A stretch of DNA of 64,000 nt from Collybia mongolica (taxonomy: Eukaryota > Basidiomycota > Agaricomycetes > Agaricales > Clitocybaceae): the NCBI GenBank assembly GCA_013420905.1, contig JAAXNY010000006.1:1488001-1552000 (forward strand). Direction: 5' to 3'. This document shows positions 36,627-48,973 of the stretch, one piece after another (the stretch's first letter is position 1; each line of letters begins with the position of its first letter). The notes under the pieces are model-generated. The model was not told the origin of the DNA and did no database searches. It saw nothing but the letters and a program-made list of their open reading frames with translations. The translations under genes were made by a program, and so were the position numbers.

Positions 36627-38883
36627 TCATGGGTTTCCGTCTACATCCATATCTTCAGGTCCAGTCGGGGATTTACTATCCTGTGGTTCAGTCGCCCCGT
36701 TCTCGGCTGAGCTATCCGTCTCGGTTTTTAGTGGTGGCGCGAGTGTTGTCGAAAGTATACGTGCAACGGTGCTGTGCCCACTGGGGCCGGCGCCATGCGT
36801 TGTTGTCGATCCAGAAGTCATGATACCAATGCCCATGCCGAATTTCCTACCTCCACTCCCTTCATTCCCATTTGAACGACTGGTGCTGTCGCGATCGTGG
36901 TGCCGGGCGTGGTTGCGTCGACCACCCTCACCCTCATCATCTGAGTCTGAAAGTTCTCCGTCGGCCTGCCGCCGTGAATCCAAGAGACGTTGGGGGCGTC
37001 GCTCATCCGGTGATTCAAAATCTTCGTTCTGGTTCGGGTCATCCAAGATATCATCAATAGGCAAGGGCGGAATATCTGAAGCATGATAAGAATGATGGGA
37101 ACATATCCTAGGAGAAATCAATTGTACCCGACATCTGAACGCTAGGAGGCCCCCCTGTATGCCTCAAATTCTCCATGACGATTCTCTTGACGCGATCGAG
37201 GTATGCAGGTGTGTTCATGTCGTCTGTATTGGACGATTTGACGTCCAGTTCATAATCTGGACCGAAGTACTCGTAGTACTCATTCACAGGTATTTCTAGG
37301 AAGCTGATGAATATTGATGCGCAGAAACAAGTATAGTATGTACCTGGTCCCAGTTCGACACCGGCGGCAAGGCCGGTTTCGAAAGCCCATGCGCGGCTAA
37401 CGTTACGCATTGTGTATCCACCACCACCCAACAAAAGTAGTGGTTTGTTAAAGGATTTGACGAATTTTACACAGTTAGCATGTCCTGCTTATGTTGAATT
37501 ACTCAAGTGAAAGAGAGAGAAAACGCTTACAAACCTCGCATCGAAAGATTTAAACAACCGAGTTTATCACCAGAAAGCGAATCTGTGCCACACTGTAGCA
37601 CGATTGCTGAGGGGTCGTATGATTCCATCACTTGTTGAATAACCTGTGTATGATTGGCTTAAGTACTTCCTTATGCTAACATCCATGTAAACATACCGGC
37701 TCAAAAACCGATCTGTAGTTCTCGTCAGATATGCCGTCTCTCAGGGGAAAGTTCAAAGCATAGTATTTCCCTTTCATCACGCCAACATCCTGCGGTTGTT
37801 AGCAGCATGACAACATGGAGGAGGGAATCTCGCCTTACCCGAAGTTCTCCTGTGCCAGGAAAGTATTCTCCATACTTGTGGAAGCTCACAGTCATAACTC
37901 TGTCAGTAGTGTAGAACGCTTCCTCGACACCATCTCCGTGATGCACATCGATATCGATATAAAGAACTCGGTTATGATATCTAGATCGTCTTGTGAATAG
38001 GGACGTGCTTGTGGTGCATTAAGCTGGTACGCACCGTAGAAGCTCGAGTATCCCTAGAACGATATCTGTCAACAAGTCAAAATCAGTTTCAGAAAATCAC
38101 AAAAGGGGTATCATCCTGACCGTTGACGTAGCAAAACCCGCTCGCCTCGCTTTTTTTCGCGTGATGCAGGCCCCCTGCCCAGTTCACGGCTATATCACAT
38201 TTGTCACGACTAAGACGGGCTGCACCCTCTACGACGCAGAAATGAAAGCTAGATGTTACTTTAGACACCTGATTGACGTACCCATTGATCCTCCGGCCGA
38301 TATTGAACAGTAATCAAATAATCCGTCGAAAACGGGACAGTCGTCACCAACATTATCTGAGGGGTATAAATTTCGGGTCCATTCTGACGGCTTAGGATAA
38401 GATACAAACATTTGTGTTGTTCTTTGACGAACGAGTTCATATTGCTTGGCGTAATACGACTCAGGAAGTCAACATACTCGTCCGAATGGAATTGTGTCAT
38501 TTCTCGCTTGGTCGCGGGTTTTGCTCGCTATTAGAGGGCACACTCGACTATCATCAAAATAAGTGAGCACGATTTGGGCTTACAAAAATCTCCATTTTTT
38601 TATACAATCCATAATTCATGACAAGAGAATGGCACATGCGTATCCGGGTCGGCTTCATGCTAATTTGGGGAGAGAAAATAAGCTTTTTCTCTGAGTGGGT
38701 TGTCCAAAGACTTACGGATGTCCTGGGCCATAATGGAAGCCTCCAATATCGGAGTCAAAGAAATAACACTGAGGAAGAGTTCATCAGTCGGGCTCACAGT
38801 GATATATGGAACAAGTAGAAGGGAGGACGTAAAAGCCAACATACGACGCGCTTTTTTTGATTCTCGCCCTCTATGGGCACCAT
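36627..38883 (-). CDS. RPD3: Class I histone deacetylase (Rpd3/HDAC1 type)
   Basis: Zn-dependent deacetylase of histone lysines, the catalytic subunit of Rpd3/Sin3-type complexes. The start at 38883 gives [13 protein letters not shown], spliced to [18 protein letters not shown] and [20 protein letters not shown]. Then [51 protein letters not shown] (catalytic His pair), [20 protein letters not shown] (metal ligands), [36 protein letters not shown], and [20 protein letters not shown] (catalytic Tyr). The C-terminal tail is acidic and Ser/Gly-rich ([20 protein letters not shown]), ending [17 protein letters not shown]. All the catalytic residues seen are intact. Confidence 0.95.
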
Positions 38884-39131
38884 TTTTTCTGACATTTGAT
38901 GAATTCAAGATGGCAAAGGTATTATCGCATAACTTTAGAACCAGACCAGAAGGTGTTTACACGATGTTTGCCAGTGAACATACCGTGCCGTGTTTGGCAA
39001 TTTATTTGAAGTTCAACAAGTGCGCAAGAATTATGGAGTCCCTCCGAATAAACTACTGATGTATCTAACGATATTACTAGATTTTCGCTTTCCCTAAAGG
39101 TGCTTCGCGATCTGTGGACGATATTTTAGGT

Positions 39132-39987
39132 CTAGAGAGGGGATTCAGCTCGCAGTCGTGGCCTACTTTGATATACCAGTGTTGATGGAGCAAAACCGAA
39201 GTCATCGGTGAGTTGCACGTTCTGTCAGAGTGCGCGTTAGTTCGAAAAAAGGACAAGTACATGACCTCACAAGTTCTCCCGCAATTACACGGACCTGCCC
39301 GGATAGGAATAGTTATGGCAATGAGACCAAGAAACTATAAAGAGGAAAAAAAAAACAGACCATCGACCAATGATGTACACAATGAAGACCTGCAAACCAA
39401 AGCTGGTCGAGTTATCAATTCATATTTTATATAAAACAATAGGTGTATTCCAAGGCTTACTTCTCGTCCGAATGTTGTCTGAAATTCTTGGAGGTGGGGC
39501 GTTACGGCATGGAGTGTGATCGGTGAATCCATCTGCGCTGTTGGAACGACGGCTTCTAATTGTTTTATTGCTTCCAGGAGAGCTTCCCGCGCTGCGGTGC
39601 GGCTGCTTTCCATGGGTGTATTTCGGCTTCTTGTGTCATAAGATAAAACCTTTGGTGGAGTAGTTGCAACACAATCCATCAGCAGAACAAAGTGGTCTCG
39701 CGCATGACGCAGGTGTTTTCCTATACGATGATTTATGGAGGACTATAAGACACATGAAGAGAAGGGAGCGCACCAATAGTAGATCCCGGCAGAAACTTTG
39801 AACTGAGAGTAAGCTGCTCATCGGATGTAAGGTAATTATCTAGCAGATCGACGGCTTGGAGTAGAACAGTCTTTGAGACGGACAACAACTGTATCAGTGG
39901 TGTGTCTGGGGAGAGATGGTCTGAGCAGCCGTCCTGACCGGGATTGATGGGCATGGTCGTTGGCAAGGAAGATAGTTCAGAGGCCAT
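39132..39987 (-). CDS. DinB-like metal-binding protein
   Basis: DinB-fold four-helix protein of unknown substrate. The start at 39987 gives MASELSSLPTTMPINPGQDG. Then LIQLLSVSKTVLLQAVDLLD, HFVLLMDCVATTPPKVLSYD, TAAREALLEAIKQLEAVVPT, TPHLQEFQTTFGRE spliced to LWFAGLHCVHHWSMV, RVIAGEL, and NVQLTDDFGFAPSTLVYQ. It ends SRPRLRAESPL at the stop 39132-39134. The cluster H-x3-HH with surrounding aromatics resembles the DinB metal site. Homologues are common in basidiomycetes as uncharacterised proteins (from memory of the family). It diverges from succinyl-CoA ligase beta. Confidence 0.78.
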
Positions 39988-40492
39988 CTGAAGCTGAGAC
40001 GGAACGGAGGAGCCACTGGGCGAGGAAAGAAAGATTATATAGTAGAATACACAGATGCAATGCGTGGTAAACGAGGACCACTCGCCACCAAACTACCAAA
40101 CTCTTAACTGCCTCGCCCTTTGACCTCCTGACCTTCGGACTTGATAATCCGAAACAATCCATCGATCGACACCTTATGAGTGAATTATTCCTCTGCCTAA
40201 TTTCGGACGGCCCACGAGAAAAAAAATAGGATGTCCGAACTCAAGGCGAGGATTTGCCTTCAGTCTGACAGAGCTTGACTCGACACATCTCAAGAGATGT
40301 GTAGGTGCGAGACTGGAAGATTTTGGAAAGCTGTCAACCGTCGTCGTCGCTCTGATCAAGTTTTTTTTTTCACATAACCGAGCGTTTCGTGCATTGCTGA
40401 CTAATCACCTGTTCCGTTGTCTTCCTTGTAGTGCGTTCACTAACGGTGCGTCCCTACTTCCGCTTTTTTTACTTCTACCTCCTCCCCCAAAA
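39988..40492. promoter_or_regulatory. Divergent promoter, DinB-like / succinyl-CoA ligase beta
   Basis: 505 bp between divergent start codons. Contains a 10-T tract near 40,362-40,371 and pyrimidine-rich sequence close to the + start. No specific factor site recognised. Confidence 0.4.
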
Positions 40493-42190
40493 ATGCTTTC
40501 ATCTTTGCGGAAAGCTGCTTCACTGGCGCGCGCAAGTTGTTCTTTCACATTCCATGCTGAATACTTACATATCGTTTTCTAGTCTGCATCTGCCGGTCAG
40601 AGGCGTTTCCTCTCAATCCATGAACACCAATCTATGACCCTTCTCAACTCCGTGAGTACGATTTGTTATCCTCGTCTACGTTCTTAACATCTCTGTCGGA
40701 AGTATGGAATCCCTACCCCTAAGAGTGTTGCCGCCAACTCTCCTCAGGAAGCTTTCGACGTGGCTAAAAGCTTTGGCGCGTACACCTATTCACCACCGCC
40801 TGTTTCTCACTCATCTTGACCTAGGTCACAATCGTCTCGTAATCAAGGCTCAGGTTCTTGCTGGTGGCCGTGGAAAGGGCAAATTTAATAACGGATTCCA
40901 AGGTGGTGTACATATGGTTGACAGGTAAGTCTTGTCACCCAAATTATTACAATTCTGAACAACCTTGAAAGCCCCGAGCAAGCCCGAGATTTTGCGAGCA
41001 AAATGATTGGTTCTTCTCTTATTACCAAACAGACCGGTGCTGGTGGTCGACTCTGCAAAGCGGTTTGTCGCTTTCTCATCGGAAGCTCTCTCTCATATCG
41101 ACTCTAATGCTCAGGTAATGTTGGCTGAACGCCGTCAACCAGAGCATGAATATTACGTCGCTGTCCTCAATGACCGAGTTTCGCAAGGCGTCGTCTTGGT
41201 CGCGTCCAATCAAGGGGGAATGAACATCGAAGAAGTTGCGGCAAATGACCCCGCCGCCATCATTACTACGCCAATCGATTATGTGACAGGGCTTCGCAAG
41301 GAAGAAGCCATCAACGTTGCACGACGGCTTGGTTTCGCGGACGCCAAGACACAGTCTGACGCAGCAGATATCTTCATGAACCTTTACAAGATATTTAAGG
41401 AGAAAGATGCGACACAGATTGAAATCAACCCTATGGCATTGACGACTGATGGCGAGGTACTTTGGTATGTGTGCCATCCTTATTTCTTTTACCTATTCAA
41501 TCAATTCTTATAGCATGGACGCCAAGTTCGGTTTTGACGATAATGCAGAGTTCCGTCAACAGGATATATTCTCATTAAGGGATGTTTCACAAGAGGAACC
41601 ATCAGAAGTTGAAGCCCAGAAAGCCAACCTTAACTTCATCAAACTTGATGGAAGCATTGGGTGCCTGGTTAATGGGGCAGGTCTGGCCATGGCGACCATG
41701 GATGTTCTTTCTCTACACGGTGGACAACCGGCTAACTTCCTCGACGTCGGAGGGTGAGATCTTGCTTTTCGACGCTTTCATTGTTGTTAAATCCCCTCCA
41801 GAGGTGCCACTCCGGAAACAGTGAAGAAAGCCTTTGAAATCCTCCTAGCTGACTCCAAGGTGAAAAGTATCTTCATCAACATCTTTGGCGGTATGTGTAG
41901 CCACAACTAGGATTCTAAATACTTGTTGACACACTTGTTAGGTATTATGCGTTGTGATTATATCGCTGAGGGCGTAATTAAGGCTACAAAAGAGCTGAAC
42001 CTTGATATTCCTTTAGTTGTCAGGTTAAAGGGAACGATGGAGAAGGAAGCAAAACAGTACGTCTTATACTAATATCAAACAGCAAATACTAAGCTTCACC
42101 AGGATGATCAAGGATTCCGGGCTGAAAATTGTTGCTTTTGATAGCCTTGATGAGGCGGCGGAGCGTGCTGTACAGCTGGCTGATGCTTAG
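40493..42190 (+). CDS. Succinyl-CoA ligase beta subunit, mitochondrial
   Basis: TCA-cycle enzyme converting succinyl-CoA to succinate with NTP formation. The start at 40493 gives [13 protein letters not shown], then a GC-AG intron (40532-40582, gcaagt donor), and [20 protein letters not shown]. Then [40 protein letters not shown] (ATP-grasp), [59 protein letters not shown] (metal site), [77 protein letters not shown], and [12 protein letters not shown]. It ends [11 protein letters not shown]. One junction (about 40,780-40,830) could not be phased with canonical GT sites. Whether ATP- or GDP-forming is not settled. Confidence 0.92.
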
Positions 42191-42338
42191 ATTATTATTC
42201 TATTATACTATTTGATGTCACTGGATAATTTAATCACTCGTATAGCGATCAGTCCAGAATCGAGAGCGCTCTCTGGACGCTATATACGACAACAGTATGT
42301 ACCGTACGGAAACAATAAAAAGACAAAAGCGAGAAACT

Positions 42339-45300
42339 TCACCAAGTTGATCTGACAAATGATGAGGGAGTGGGATTGTATGTGGGATGTGAGGGTGAAT
42401 GATGGTTTGGCTGTTGCGAAGGCTGCTGCATAGGCATCTGTCCATTCTCTGTTCTTGCTTGGCCCCGACCAGCTGGGATTGGTATATAGCTGTGATTCTG
42501 AGGGATCTGCATGACCGGAGCATGCATAAGCACGGGACTTCCATACATTTGTGCGTGCGGGATTACAGGGCTCAACATGGATACACTACGGCTCCGGTTG
42601 AGCTGGGCCTCATTCTGTTGTTGTGACGAATTTTGCATGTTTGGAAGCGGCTGAGTTGTATACATAGGTGTGCTGGGGTGTGGGTAGGGCATCAGTTGAG
42701 CTGGGTAAGGCGATGTTATAGGCCTCATCATGCTGGCTTGATTTTGGGCTGCTCCTCCCATTGACATCCACATTGGTTGACTGTAGAGTGGAGTATGGCC
42801 GTTGACCTGCATGCGACTTGGTACAGGGCTTGTGGTCATTGGATGGGGATACATGACGCCAGGGCTGGGAGAGTGGGTCATAATCGGAGACGGATATGCG
42901 GCATATGTGGGACGAATAGTGTTGGGAGAATGGGAAATAGCATAGGTGTAATTTGAAGGTCTAGTCGCTGGTGGCGCGGCGATAGGAGGCGTTCGATGAG
43001 ATGGATAAGATGATGACGTGCTCGATGATGATGCTGGCACTGTCTGGAAAGCTCTTGTCACATCGTGAGCCGACATGCGTGATGGGGCCGACGGCACTAT
43101 GGGTGGCGGAGTCTCCCCATCTTCTGACTTGACATCTTGGAGGGTGAACGGCAATGCAGTGAGGTCATCTGCGATGCCTTCCAAAGAGTTGGTGGTATGG
43201 AGCCCTGCCTTGTTCGAGGTCTGAGACCAGACAGCTTTGAGGTGTTCTGGATCAGGCCCTCGGGCTGGCGATTCTTTCATGGGCATACTTAGGGACGTTC
43301 TCGCCCAAGGTGCAGCAATATGGTTTGGAGGCGTAATAGGCCGACGGTCATGCTGATAGCAGAGGTTAGACAGTCGAATACCAAAGTGAATGTCAGACTT
43401 ACAGGGTCATCGGAGCTCTTGCTCAGGGTAGGGCTTGTCATTTCAGCGGTTGTAGAAGATACCATCCCATTCTGTAGTAAATTTATACCGTTCGAGTTGG
43501 AAGTCTGAGTATTCGGAGGGGGTGTGATGGTAATATTAGGCTGAGCTTTAGCGGAAGATGCTGAGAGAAATATTCCTTGACGAGACTCCTCAAGTTCACT
43601 GGTAACGATGAAATTAACTGAAGGTTTCGGATCTTCTTCAACAATGTCGATGCGCGAGTCACGGTAGAATGCAACCGCAGATCCTGCAGGCATCTTCGGC
43701 TGTAGCCTTGATCGTGCCGGTGTGGACTCTTCGACCTTGCTGAGTGAGTGGGATTCCGTCGTTATGTTTGAGCTGAGGTCCGAAGTCGTAGTATCTGGGG
43801 GTGGAGACCGGCTCATTGTATCAAGACTATGTGACGGCGCCGTAACGTCACCCGATCCCGGCCTTGCTTGGACAGCTTTGCGCCATGTTGTCACCCCATC
43901 TGCAGCTGTAGGTCGTCCGAATGCGCCCCCAACGTTGGTCTTTGAAGGAAGTGGGTTGGCAGGAATGTTAACCCTGGGTCCTAGTGTGTAAGGGCGTAAC
44001 CGTGGCAATATCACACGAAACCTTGACTTTCCCCTGTGATTTCCTGGCTGTTTACGAAACAGAACGTCATTAAGGGAAAAGTCGCGTCGACTCATCCCTT
44101 CGACAGGGGGTTCGAATGAAAGAGTGTCCCATCGCGCTTGTACAGGTTTCGAAGAAAGCTGGAGCTGCTTGTTATTGACCGGTTCTAAAGCTTGAGAAGC
44201 GGATGGGAGTCTTATCACAAAAGCATTCCATGCCGGTTTGGGAGATCGGGGAGGTTCTATTCCAGTGACTTGAAACACTTCACGGGTCTCGTAGTCGAAT
44301 TGGCGTGACCTTAAAGCAGGTGGTACCCATCGCTCTTTCTGAACAACAGAGTTTGAGGATGGAGTGGACCGACTTATTGAGACGTTTGGTTCTGGTGGCG
44401 TCACGCGAGCCATATCCTTGTTCTGTTCGCCAGCTTGCATGCCATCCAAAGCACCTTTGATGCGTGACATCGCGTCATCGAGGGCAGACATCGTTGCCTC
44501 TTTATAGAAACCTCCCGTCCGGGGTGTGCGTTGGTGTCCTATATACGCTGGCGCAAGCACAGTTTGATAGTTTTGTTCTGGTGAACGATCCTTTATCGAA
44601 GCGCCTGAGATGGTCTCGGAGGCCGAAGACGACTCGTCCAGAGCATCGCTTCGGGGAAGATCGTAACTCGAAGGCAAGATAGGCTCGCTTTGTTGTCCGG
44701 ATGCTGGAGGACGGGCACGACTTTGCGATTGATTTTGTCTCCATGTTGCGAAATTGTTGTTTCCGGAAGGTGCCTCAGTAGGTATAGGAGGTTCATCAAA
44801 GAAATCGCTGGCCACAGGGCGAGGGGGCAAGGTAGTATTGGAGGGGGGGTTTTGCTGTGTTGGAGGAGGATGCGATATTTCTGGAACTCCTACAAATTTT
44901 CCCATGTCCAAAAAGTCAACCACTTCAAGGTCCGCCTCAGGGCCTCCTGCCAAAGAGCCTACTTGCTCAAGAGCTGAAGGAGGAGGGAGGAACGACGGGA
45001 CCGGGGGTCGGGCCTGTGTTTGTTGCACTACGCTTGAAAGAGTTGGTAGGTTTGCCTTGCTCCTCCAAGACTCGGCTTTTTCCGCTAGAGGGGGGAGGGC
45101 TGCTACGCCTCCTAGAGCCGATGTCGATGTGCCGCGAGAAGCTGGAAAGAGACCGGCGTCCTGAGACTGAGTAGATAATGCCATCAGAGGGGGTCGTCGC
45201 GTTTCTGGTCGGACACTGGATTGTAAGGGGGACGCAGTCTTTGCACCTGGAGTAGGTTTTGCAACTTCGACGCTCTTGATTGCCTCCTCTATCACAGCTA

Positions 45301-47672
45301 TAGCCGCGTCCTCCTATGACGAACACTTAGTTTGAACAAAAAGCAGGGGATGAATCACTAACTTGAACTTTCGCCTGCCTCTCTGCTTCATCCTGCGCCT
45401 CCTTCTTTCTCAGTTTTTCCGCCTCGGCAGCATTCATCTTTCCTTCAAGTTCTGCAGCTTTCCGTCTCGCTCTCTCCTTCTCCTTCTCCCGTTCCTCCTC
45501 TTCCTGTTGTCGTCTTTGTTTTGCTCTGGCAGCCGCGCTTTGCATAACGTCTTTACGGACGACATCCAATTCCGGTGCGGAAAGTTGTGGCAGCGGCGAA
45601 GTCGCGATTGTAGGCGAGATGCGAGTGGCCGATGTATGCGAGAGTGCAGGTGATTGAGACGGTCGACGTGCGGCTTGTGGTAATATGTTGTGTTCCCCCG
45701 AAGCTGAGGGAGGTGGAAACCCTGAATCCCGGGAGGACAAGCGTCCTTCGGGTAGTGCCGTGTTCTGTGGCATTGGGGATAAATGAGGAGGTAATTGTCG
45801 TCCACCTTCTCTTGAGGGACCATGCATAGAATGCGGAGGCAGCGGAGGTGGCCCCATGGCCGTACGTCGACCTCGTTCCAAAGCGAAATTTCCGTCCTTC
45901 GTCATGCGAGGACTTGGTGGTAAATCACGACGTAGTGGTTGATCACGGTCACGAGAGTGCATGTTGGAAGGCCCAGCGGCAGAACTTCCACCGCTAAATC
46001 TACGAGAGCGGAGGGAAGAGTCAGCGAATCCAGGTTTTTGTAGTAGTTGGATGGGGTTTTGCGATGGTGAAGACAAAGGGAAGTCCCGGACACTCCTTGG
46101 CTCTGTTGGTGAAATAGAGAGTTCATGGTGACCTCCTCTTTTAGATGGATGTTGGCCAGCTCCTGGACGGTGTGCATTACTGTATGGCTCCAGCCGATTT
46201 GATCGTTCGTTGAACAAAACACGAGACGCCTCTTGAGGGGAATGTTGAGCCTGTGAAACGGCAGGCGATAACGGCGGTGGAACAGCAGATACGGGAGGGA
46301 AATCTCGCATTGGAAGAGTTGGAGATGTTCTTGAACGAGGCCAACTTCGATCGAAATCATCAGCAAATCTTTCCTCCTTGCTTACGGGGCCCGATGAAGC
46401 TGGGTCTTTCAAAGACGCGATATTGTCCAACCTAGACTTCGCCTTTGAAGCAACTTGTGGAGATGAAGAGAAAGCATCTGACAATTGCGGTGACTCCGAA
46501 TGAACATCCGCACTTTCAATTTTGTATTGTCGGCCATCTCCAAACTCAATCACACCGTCCAGAAAATTGTCATCGTCTTCTGCCATCTTAAAAAATTATT
46601 AACCTTTCTCAAGCAAAAGCCAAACCAAAGGCATACCTCATCCCAATGATGAGCGTTCGGATCCAAGTGTACTCCACGGAAAGTGTCTGCCTCTTCCATC
46701 CTAGCTTGTTTAGTAGCAGCTGCGGTTTCAGCCGCCTCTCTCGAGTCGTTAAGTTTTGCTATACGAGCGGATGTGGCAACTATTATGACGATGATATTTA
46801 ATCCTTTCGTTCAATTCACACTCGGGGCGTACCTTGAGCCACTTCGGCAGCGGTTGGAAAGTCATTCTGCCGGATGGGTCCTCGTTGAGAAAGCGTGGTC
46901 GATTTCACATTTCCCCAAGCTGGCTTGTTTGAACCTGCTCCAATATCCTTATTTAGGGATCCTTGCTGGACCAGAATGGCTCGCGGTTGTGGTTGTACAA
47001 GTTTACCTGCGTGTTGCAACTGTGCTGCCCCAGGGCTTGCGTTTGCGGTCGCAGTTGGAAGAAGTGGAGAGTTGCTGTTTGGCGACTGTGAGCCCACAGT
47101 GTTTGGAGGAGCAGCAGAGGATGGTCGCGACCAGCCAGCACCACTCGCAGGTGATGCGGGAGATGTAGATGTCAATTTAGTGGTGACTAGGCGTGAGTGG
47201 GAAGAGGATGGTTGCACCGGGGGTCGTGCTACGAGCGAAACACATGAATAAATACATTATTAATCTAACTGAAGTTCTCACAGATTGGCCCAACTGCTTT
47301 AGCTGCGGTAGATCCTGAAGATGCAGGAGACGACCCAGAGGTAGTTGAATTCTTCTCGAGGAACTTCTTGTTGATGTTCACAGCACTGAATCGCTTGGGT
47401 TGTGAGGGAGTGGACGAAGTTCCTTGACCCAGCTGGACCAACGACGGACGTGCAGGATTTGGAGCAGGCTTGCTATCCACTGCGGCCGTGGATGCACTCA
47501 TCTCGGGAACATCTGAAGCCTCGATAGTCACTCCGGTCGCCGTACTGTCGTCCTGCCCGGTTCCTCGACTCAATCCATCCCCCTCACGACCCGAAATCTC
47601 CTCCGCCGGACCTTTCCCCTCCTTGCCGGACAGTTGTGGTGACACTGTAGATATTTTGACGGTATTAGCCAT
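42339..47672 (-). CDS. Large low-complexity protein, BAT2/PRRC2 N-terminal-like
   Basis: Start 47672, stop 42339-42341. The N-terminal exon reads MANTVKISTVSPQLSGKEGK and has QPKRFSAVNINKKFLEKNS; the next has NKPAWGNVKSTTLSQRG and NDFPTAAEVAQG, then HHWDEMAEDDDNFLDGVIEF. These short blocks match the BAT2 N-terminal region of PRRC2-type and related fungal proteins. The rest is disordered: Pro/Ser-rich text, a charged coiled coil (AKQRRQQEEEEREKEKERAR, about residues 340-400 of the exon starting at 46586), and WVPPALRSRQFDYETREVFQ. The end is Met/Pro/Gln-rich (MMRPITSPYPAQLMPYPHPS), finishing SSFVRSTW. Such composition favours RNA granules. The function is inference only. Confidence 0.78.
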
Positions 47673-48026
47673 AGACGCGTCGGATGACGCTTGTCTGTGT
47701 TTTCTTCTGAACTTAAAGAATCAGTCAGGACGGAGATGAAGGAAAGGAAAGGATGGCGAGTTATCGGGATATGCAATTGATATTGAGGGGAATGAGCTTA
47801 CCTGGGGAATTGGTATCGCCAGTTACAGGGAGAGAATGTAAAGTTCCTGAGTGCTGCAACTTGCAACCTTTCTTCAGCGGCCGGCCTTCCGAAACGCCGG
47901 CCGGCTCCTGCAAAAAATCTCCGGAGACACCGGTCATCACCTTAATTCAACCCAGAGAAACAATACAATAATGTAAGAATTATTTAAATTACAGTGAAAG
48001 TTCATATATACCAGTCGATTCCCAAC
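47673..48026. other. Intergenic, no gene seen
   Basis: About 350 bp between the BAT2-like start and the SPF27 stop on the same strand. Contains an inverted GC-rich palindrome-like piece (ggccggccttccgaaacgcc near 47,880). Confidence 0.4.
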
Positions 48027-48856
48027 CTAAAGCTCAGCTAGTTCAGCCTCTTTCTTGTTCAGCCGCTCAACTTCTGCATCCAATGCAACGTTCGCCATCT
48101 CAATTTGTAAAACACTCGAGATAAGCTCTGTCCATCTCGTCTCTAGTGTATTAAGCTGTTTACCAAATTTATCCTGCGAACGACATTATTAATGTCTGGG
48201 GCGAGTAGATTGCAAAGCAAAATCAAATAAGTGCTTGCCTGGGTGTTTTTACGGTCTCTGTTAACTTCAACAGTAAGCTGTTTAAGGTCTTCCAACGTTT
48301 CTTCGATCTGCTTCGCCGTTGCTTCGAGCAGATAGTTGTGTATTCGCCATGCATTAGGGCCATATGTCTGGAGGAGTGTAAGATTTGTTTGCCTTACATA
48401 CATACAGTTATAAGTTTGTGGCAGGAATGTGGGTAATAAATTCTCCAACCGTATCCTTTGGTGCTCCAGCTGCGCGCGCGCATTTTGAAGAGCATCTCGC
48501 CACTCTTCATCTGTGGCGGGCGTGGATGTAGGTGCAGGTAACTGGTATCGGATAGTGTCAAGGGAAGGAAAGGGTTGATGAGACTCCACACGCTCGAGTT
48601 CTGCACGAAGTAGTGGGCTTTTCTAGATAGGATGTAAGGATGCTATCGGAACAGCAGGCTAAGAGTCATGCTCACGAACAGCGAATAGTTCATAAGGTGG
48701 TGGCACACGAGGATGGATCGTTGATGGCGGTTTCGGTTGACGAGCTAACTCCTGTTCGACCTTCTCTTTAAGCAAAGGGTACTTTTGAAGGTCGTCGTCA
48801 TAATAAGGCAAGGAGTCGAATATCTCATTTTGATGTTGTAGGTCTGCCATGGCCAT
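48027..48856 (-). CDS. SPF27: Pre-mRNA splicing factor SPF27 (BCAS2/Cwf7)
   Basis: Core subunit of the Prp19/NineTeen complex of the spliceosome. The start at 48856 gives MAMADLQHQNEIFDSLPYYD, then DDLQKYPLLKEKVEQELARQ and PRVPPPYELFAV. The next exons give LLRAELERVESHQPFPSLDT, RYQLPAPTSTPATDEEWRDA, LQNARAQLEHQRIRLENL, LLQTYGPNAWRIHNYLLEAT and KQIEETLEDLKQLTVEVNRD, then FGKQLNTLETRWTELISSVL. It ends NKKEAELAEL at the stop 48027-48029. The coiled-coil content and order match BCAS2 throughout. It diverges from the complex I subunit with 117 bp between start codons. Confidence 0.92.
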
Positions 48857-48973
48857 CTTTGCAGTAAAATGATCAAGGACTGGAGGTTGAGAGGAGCCCG
48901 GCAAATTCCGACATGACTACCAGAACAAACTTGCTCACCTTTCCATCACTTTCCGAATCCAAAAGTTGTCGAA
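48857..48973. promoter_or_regulatory. 117-bp bidirectional promoter, SPF27 / NDUFS3
   Basis: Start codons of SPF27 (-) and the complex I subunit (+) are 117 bp apart, so the promoters overlap. No TATA box seen. Confidence 0.55.

Noticed and set aside
44464..45174. Several + strand frames of 70-136 codons
   Set aside because: Shadows of the BAT2-like low-complexity exons; biased composition keeps many frames open.
47860..47910. GC-rich ggccggcc repeat-like sequence as a possible element end
   Set aside because: Too short, no matching partner or duplicated target site seen in the window.
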